The position numbers and the translations under genes are program-made. A DNA stretch of 64,000 nucleotides, from NCBI GenBank assembly GCA_028752905.1, contig JAQNBH010000006.1, positions 23,732,311 through 23,796,310 on the forward strand, in the 5' to 3' direction. The notes under the pieces are model-generated. The model saw only the letters and a list, made by a program, of their open reading frames with translations, did no database searches and was not told the origin of the DNA. The DNA comes from Cladorhizidae sp. MBARI D1340-BT2 (lineage: Eukaryota > Porifera > Demospongiae > Poecilosclerida > Cladorhizidae). Position 1 is the first letter of the stretch, and each line of letters begins with the position of its first letter. This document shows positions 59,515-64,000 of this stretch, piece by piece.

Positions 59515-60822
59515 TCAATGTCTAGCTGGTGCCTCTACTTTAGCTAAGGCGTTATTGATCCCCTCATTGATTAAAACTATCAAGTAGTCGACTTCAGGTT
59601 CAACAAAGTCTACCAATGGATTTTTATTGCTAACTTTCCTTATATCTTTGCTATCTGTCACATTACTATGATGCACTGGGCGGTCGCTACAAGCATCCAG
59701 TCATCAGAGAAAATTGCATAGTGGATACTTGTAATGTGGAAGGTGCTGACTATGTTCCTATGCAAACTGAAGTGCAAATGTAATGTTTGTGACATGATCT
59801 GAGAAAAATAGGTTATCAATAGACACAATCTTTCATATGACATTTTTCTCAGTATGTATTCATATTGATGTAAATCTCACAGATGTTCTAATCAAGCTAT
59901 CCTATACAATATTAGGGTTCTTATGACAATGAGATTACAAAATTTCTTTATTTGTTCCGAGAGAATTTTGTCATAAACACCTCATCTAAACAGTATTCCA
60001 AACAAACCAGGAATTTCATAGGCTTGCTCACCAGTCAAGGATAGAGCCTGTAGGATTAACAAAGCAACACATTAAAATAAGCAAGAAAACAATATAATAG
60101 AGTATTGGCTCACAAGTATGGCTGGAAGACCATCTCCTGAGAGGCCAAAAGTAGGAACATCATTTGTAGGCAATCCTGGATAAAAAATGGGACATTTTAG
60201 AATGCGTTTATACTGTGTGCATACTAAGATAATACAATCAATGTTTTGTGCCATACTAGAGTGGTGTAGTTTTAGGACCTACTTTTCCCATTGTGTTTTA
60301 AAAGAATGCTTGCCCATGTTTTTGTAGAGCATATGTAAAAATTGTCAGAGTAATCCTACTTTCTTGACTGACATCTTTGAACATGAGCTGAGAAAAATAG
60401 GATATGAACACAATATTTCATGTTGCATTTCCTTTGGCATATATTTCATCTTGAAATTATAGAACTTCTAAATTAATTCCCTTTATCTTGGATAACCTGA
60501 GGAAAAATATAACCTTCGTGCTTCTTAATCCTTCGTGCTTGTTGATTAATTTAATGAAAGTACGTTTATTGTATGGATCAATTTGTGTAAAAATTATCCA
60601 CATGGAAAAATAAACAGATTGAATAAATCCAGTATTCCAAAGTAAGTTACACCTACCGAGATTTTCACTGGCTTGCTCATCAGGGAAGGATGGAGTCTCA
60701 AAAATAAAACATTCATTAAATCAAGAAAATACAACAATAGAGTATACACCTGTATGGATCTTTTGAATGGAAGACCTCTAATGTCCCAATATTTCTACCA
60801 GCACTTGTAGGCAATCCAGGGT
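59515..60822 (-). CDS. Modular gene C: two cassettes and a terminal exon
   Basis: Exons: beta 60750-60822, alpha 60657-60696, beta 60114-60175 (GLPTNDVPTFGLSGDGLPAI), alpha 60008-60047, terminal exon starting near 59665 and ending at TGA 59515-59517. Differences from unit B include Ser to Asn in the beta exon and Lys to Glu near the C-terminus, none breaking frame. The 2-nt insertion in the first beta exon is shared. Confidence 0.55.
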
Positions 60823-61445
60823 CTAAAGTTACAGTAATCAAAATATAAATCAAGAATGCATTCATACTATATATGTAGGGATAATAAATCACAGCTGTAT
60901 CGTGATCCTCTAAATAATAAATTGCGTGCATATATAAAGAACAGGTGGACAAACTGTCAGAATTACATGATATTAAAAGAAGTCAATGATTTCCATTTTT
61001 CACCACATACAACCTAAATACATTATCAGTCTCCAGAGCTCCAAGTTTCTGTTTAACTTGACACTGATACACAATGAACATTAGCTGAGAAAAATGAGAG
61101 ATAAAAAACACATCTCATGGTATATATATATTTCTTGGCAATTCTTCATCTGATGTTTGTCAAAAGTTATAGAAGTTCTAAAACTGCTAGGGCGTTAGAG
61201 TAGTAGGCATCTAGCTCCTATTGATGACAAGTACAAACTTTGGCTTTCTATTTCAAAAAGGTTGTGATAAATAACTGAATACAGAAAAAATATGGTGATC
61301 TTGGTGGTCTTGGCTTCAGTTCAGGTTCTCGAGAGTGGCTCCCCAGCAGCCAGGGAAGTCCATTCCGATTCAACTGCTAACATTCTGGTGCCAGGCAGCG
61401 CAATGAAAAGTACAAGTAGTCGGAGATTCTGTGTTTGTGTTTTAA

Positions 61446-63182
61446 CCGCTTCACCGCATAGAAGCGCGAGATTGAGTGACCGTCGCGTTAATAATTATTA
61501 AACATCAACCGTTGACTCTACATATTCAAAACTTACCGTAAATGTGCATGATGGACTGTTCTATTTCACCAAAAAAATTAAGAACCGTAGCACGTAGGTA
61601 ACTGTGACGTCAAACAATTTTGAATTCAAGCAAAATAATGGCTGAAATATTTGATCGTGCTCGCCTGTTAGAGCTGTTGTTTGATGGCGGTTTCGACCTC
61701 TCTGACTATGATAGAGATGAAGATGATGAAGGTCAAGTGTCTTCCTTCCTTGGTGATGAGGTATTAGACCCTAAGGAGTTGGCAGCTTTTTGTCCAGAGC
61801 TTTAACTTCAACTCCTCGGGATGTTGGACCAAACACTTCAAGTGCCAGTGCTTCTGATGGAGCTTTTATGACTCCTGATGAAGAGTATGAGTTGCTTGGT
61901 AAGTATGAGTAGATATCTATAGAATGGAATATAATATTTGAGCTATCAAGAGACATAATAAGCCAGAAATATATATCACTAGGTTATAAAGTTCCTAGTT
62001 ATAAAGTTCACTAGGTTGTAAAGTTCATAATAATAATCTTTTATATAGGTTTAGCCACTGATCTTGAATCTGCTGAATCTCTGAGTGATCCTGCAAACTC
62101 TCCTCCGAGTGGTCCTGCAAACTCACCCCCAACTGCTCCTACAATCTCTCCTACCATCTTCTCCTTCATTTGATGTAGTTCCATCTTCTGACTCAGAAGT
62201 ATCACTGTTACCTTCTGATCGCTGAGACAGGGGGCGTGTTGGATGCCGAGGCCGAGGAAAAGGCCAAGGAAGAGGAAAAAGCCAAGGAAGAGGAAAAGGC
62301 CAAGGAAGAGGAAAAGGCCAAGGAAGAGGAAAAAGCCAAGGAAGAGGTAAAGGCCAAGGAAGGCCAAGGAAGAGGAAAAGGCCAAGGAAGAGGAAAAAGC
62401 CAAGGAAGAGGAAAAGGCCAAGGAAGAGGAAAAGGCCAAGGAAGAAGTCGAGGCCAGAGGTAAGAGGCACAAGACCTTTTGTCACTGCTCTCTTTGTGGT
62501 ATTAGCCTTTGTGCTGTGCGTGGAAGGACATGCTTCAGGGAATTCCACACACTCTCTGACTACTCGCACTAGCTTCCTTTTCTCTTCGAGATTTTCTTTG
62601 TATTGCTTTTGTAGTATGTACATGTGTTAGGCATGTACATGTATACTTCTTTTCTTTATCATTTATGCATGCAGACATGTGTAGTACACGTATGTTTTCT
62701 TGATGAGTCTTTGCTTTATTGTGCCTTTCTGCAACATCTTGAAATTTTCAACTTTCAATACAGCCAGACCTTCCTCGTGGTGCTTGACAACAGTCAATAC
62801 TCTTATAGACTGACAAACATGGCTATATCCTGCAAAATAGAAAAATTAGGGCATTCAATATTCATAAATTATGCCAAAAAATGTACATTTTTCAGATTAT
62901 ATGCTGTTTGCAGTTCGATAAGCGACCATATTTTAGTATTTGATCTGAAAAACCATAAAGTATACTTGTAATAGTCGATAAATGCAGTGATAAAAAGTAT
63001 TCTAATCAAAAAATGGTTTGTGGTTTGGTTGCTAGGCAACACATTTATCACCAAGTTGATCAGTAACTCTTTGTCAATCATGTGATATGCGGTTGCTGGG
63101 GACTTTTCTGAACCAATGATCAGATACAAAAATTAAAGTAAAGATAGGTCAAAATCTCAAAATGAAGTCGACGGTGAAAGCG
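61446..63182 (+). mobile_element. piggyBac derivative P1, copy in unit C
   Basis: TTAA at 61442-61445 and 63183-63186, same ends as in unit B. 1.74 kb. Confidence 0.85.
61638..62572 (+). pseudogene. piggyBac transposase remnant (P1), unit C
   Basis: Same organisation as in unit B: acidic N-terminal exon, Ser-rich linker, 18-bp repeat tract and Cys-rich C-terminal domain, no DDE core. It keeps the 12 bp missing in unit B and has a shorter repeat tract. Confidence 0.75.
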
Positions 63183-63186
63183 TTAA

Positions 63187-64000
63187 TATGGCTGGCAATA
63201 TTGCTTAACATGTTTCTAGTGCTTCTACTAGATCTGGATCCTTGCCTTTCCATAACGAGCCTCACAACCAAGTTAATTTTTTTGCCCAAGCAACCTTTTT
63301 GAAAAAGACAGTGTTAGGATCATTCCAGACGACTTAGTTCCTTTCGTAGCAGTGGCTTAATTTTGAAGGTCGAGTGCCCTGTTATCTTTGCTTGACAGTT
63401 GTGACAAGGATAGTCCATGAAGGCTTGAATCTCTAATGCTCTGTAAATAAGAATGGAATTGCTAACTGGATAATATTTATATCTTTATGCAAGCATACAG
63501 TCAGGTAGGTAATTATTACTTGTAGTTATGTATATGGAAATATGCAATAGTTTCCTACAAGCAGCATAAACAGATGCAGTATCACAAGTATTCTGTGTAG
63601 TATTAGCTACCTGCACAACAACACGCAATTTAAGTGAGATGCTTAGCAGTTCTTAGCAATGGCTACTAAACCATCATTCCTCGAATTCTTTCCAAGACAG
63701 GGATTTGGAATCAGCAGCCACAACGACCATAGTGATAGGAATTCTTATAAGTTGCTGAAGTTTATGAGGGAAGATGATTCCAAGATATATGCAGTAAAAA
63801 AATTATAATTCAGCATGCTAGCTTGTAAAAAATAGAACACTACATCCGTCATCAGTGTTTGGATGAGCTATTGAGAATAATGACTTGAGTATACAGAGAA
63901 GGATACTGGGGACCTGTAAGTATTATGCAAATATTGATTCTTGTGATATGTGCAACCAATGCTACAAGAACTATCTTTAATTGCATGAAAGATAATGAAG
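63187..64000. other. Non-coding part of unit C
   Basis: Matches 55735-56544. No coding exon is seen; the window ends before the Ginger-like N-terminal exon would be expected. Confidence 0.6.

Larger units (their letters stand above)
58092..64000. repeat. Tandem segmental duplication, unit C (runs off window)
   Basis: Second copy of unit B, offset about 7456 bp, to the end of the window. It lacks the 14-bp duplication seen at 50.95 kb, retains the 12 bp deleted in unit B near 54690, and shares the P2-empty TTAA site (63205-63215). Confidence 0.93.

Overview
The window looks like AT-rich, intron-bearing animal DNA, not a prokaryotic replicon. Coding pieces are short, joined across GT-AG introns with consistent phases, and buried in transposable elements. 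The mix of piggyBac, Ginger-type integrase transposons, a Penelope-like element, Gmr1-type LTR elements and fold-back MITEs suits a marine invertebrate. A demosponge or a cnidarian is my guess, from memory of transposon content only; no single-copy marker gene fixes the host.

Layout. 0-1 kb: broken piggyBac C-terminal half. 1.2-1.8 kb: 51-bp minisatellite. 5.2-5.4 kb: acidic/basic exon on the minus strand. 8.9-10.4 kb: a phase-consistent coiled-coil gene fragment with eight 14-residue repeats. 12.0-16.4 kb (minus): Ginger-like transposon with integrase, Cys-rich CXC domain and Ulp1-type protease. 17.5-21.6 kb: two nested piggyBac elements that have lost their catalytic core. 22.5-27.0 kb (minus): a second intron-rich integrase transposon. 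28.5-33.9 kb: an LTR retrotransposon with both LTRs and a 5-bp target duplication, whose integrase lies upstream of the reverse transcriptase (Gmr1-type order). 34.5-44.2 kb: several tandem arrays, including about 4 kb of a roughly 185-bp satellite. 44.4-47.3 kb: Penelope-like element with a hammerhead-like motif and a long AAT tract, interrupted by a second LTR element with a broken gag. 47.3-47.9 kb: 31-bp minisatellite. 48.3-64 kb: a minus-strand gene built from repeated two-exon cassettes, overlaid by a roughly 7.46-kb tandem duplication whose units carry a truncated Ginger-like piece and a piggyBac derivative. Much of this unit also occurs inverted at 14.7-22.5 kb.

The main host-like signals are the modular exon-pair gene (48-61 kb), the coiled-coil gene (9-10 kb) and the exon at 5.2 kb. 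Nearly everything else is mobile or tandemly repeated DNA. The copies allow direct dating of events: the 17.5-kb piggyBac insertion is absent from two related copies, which show the intact TTAA site.
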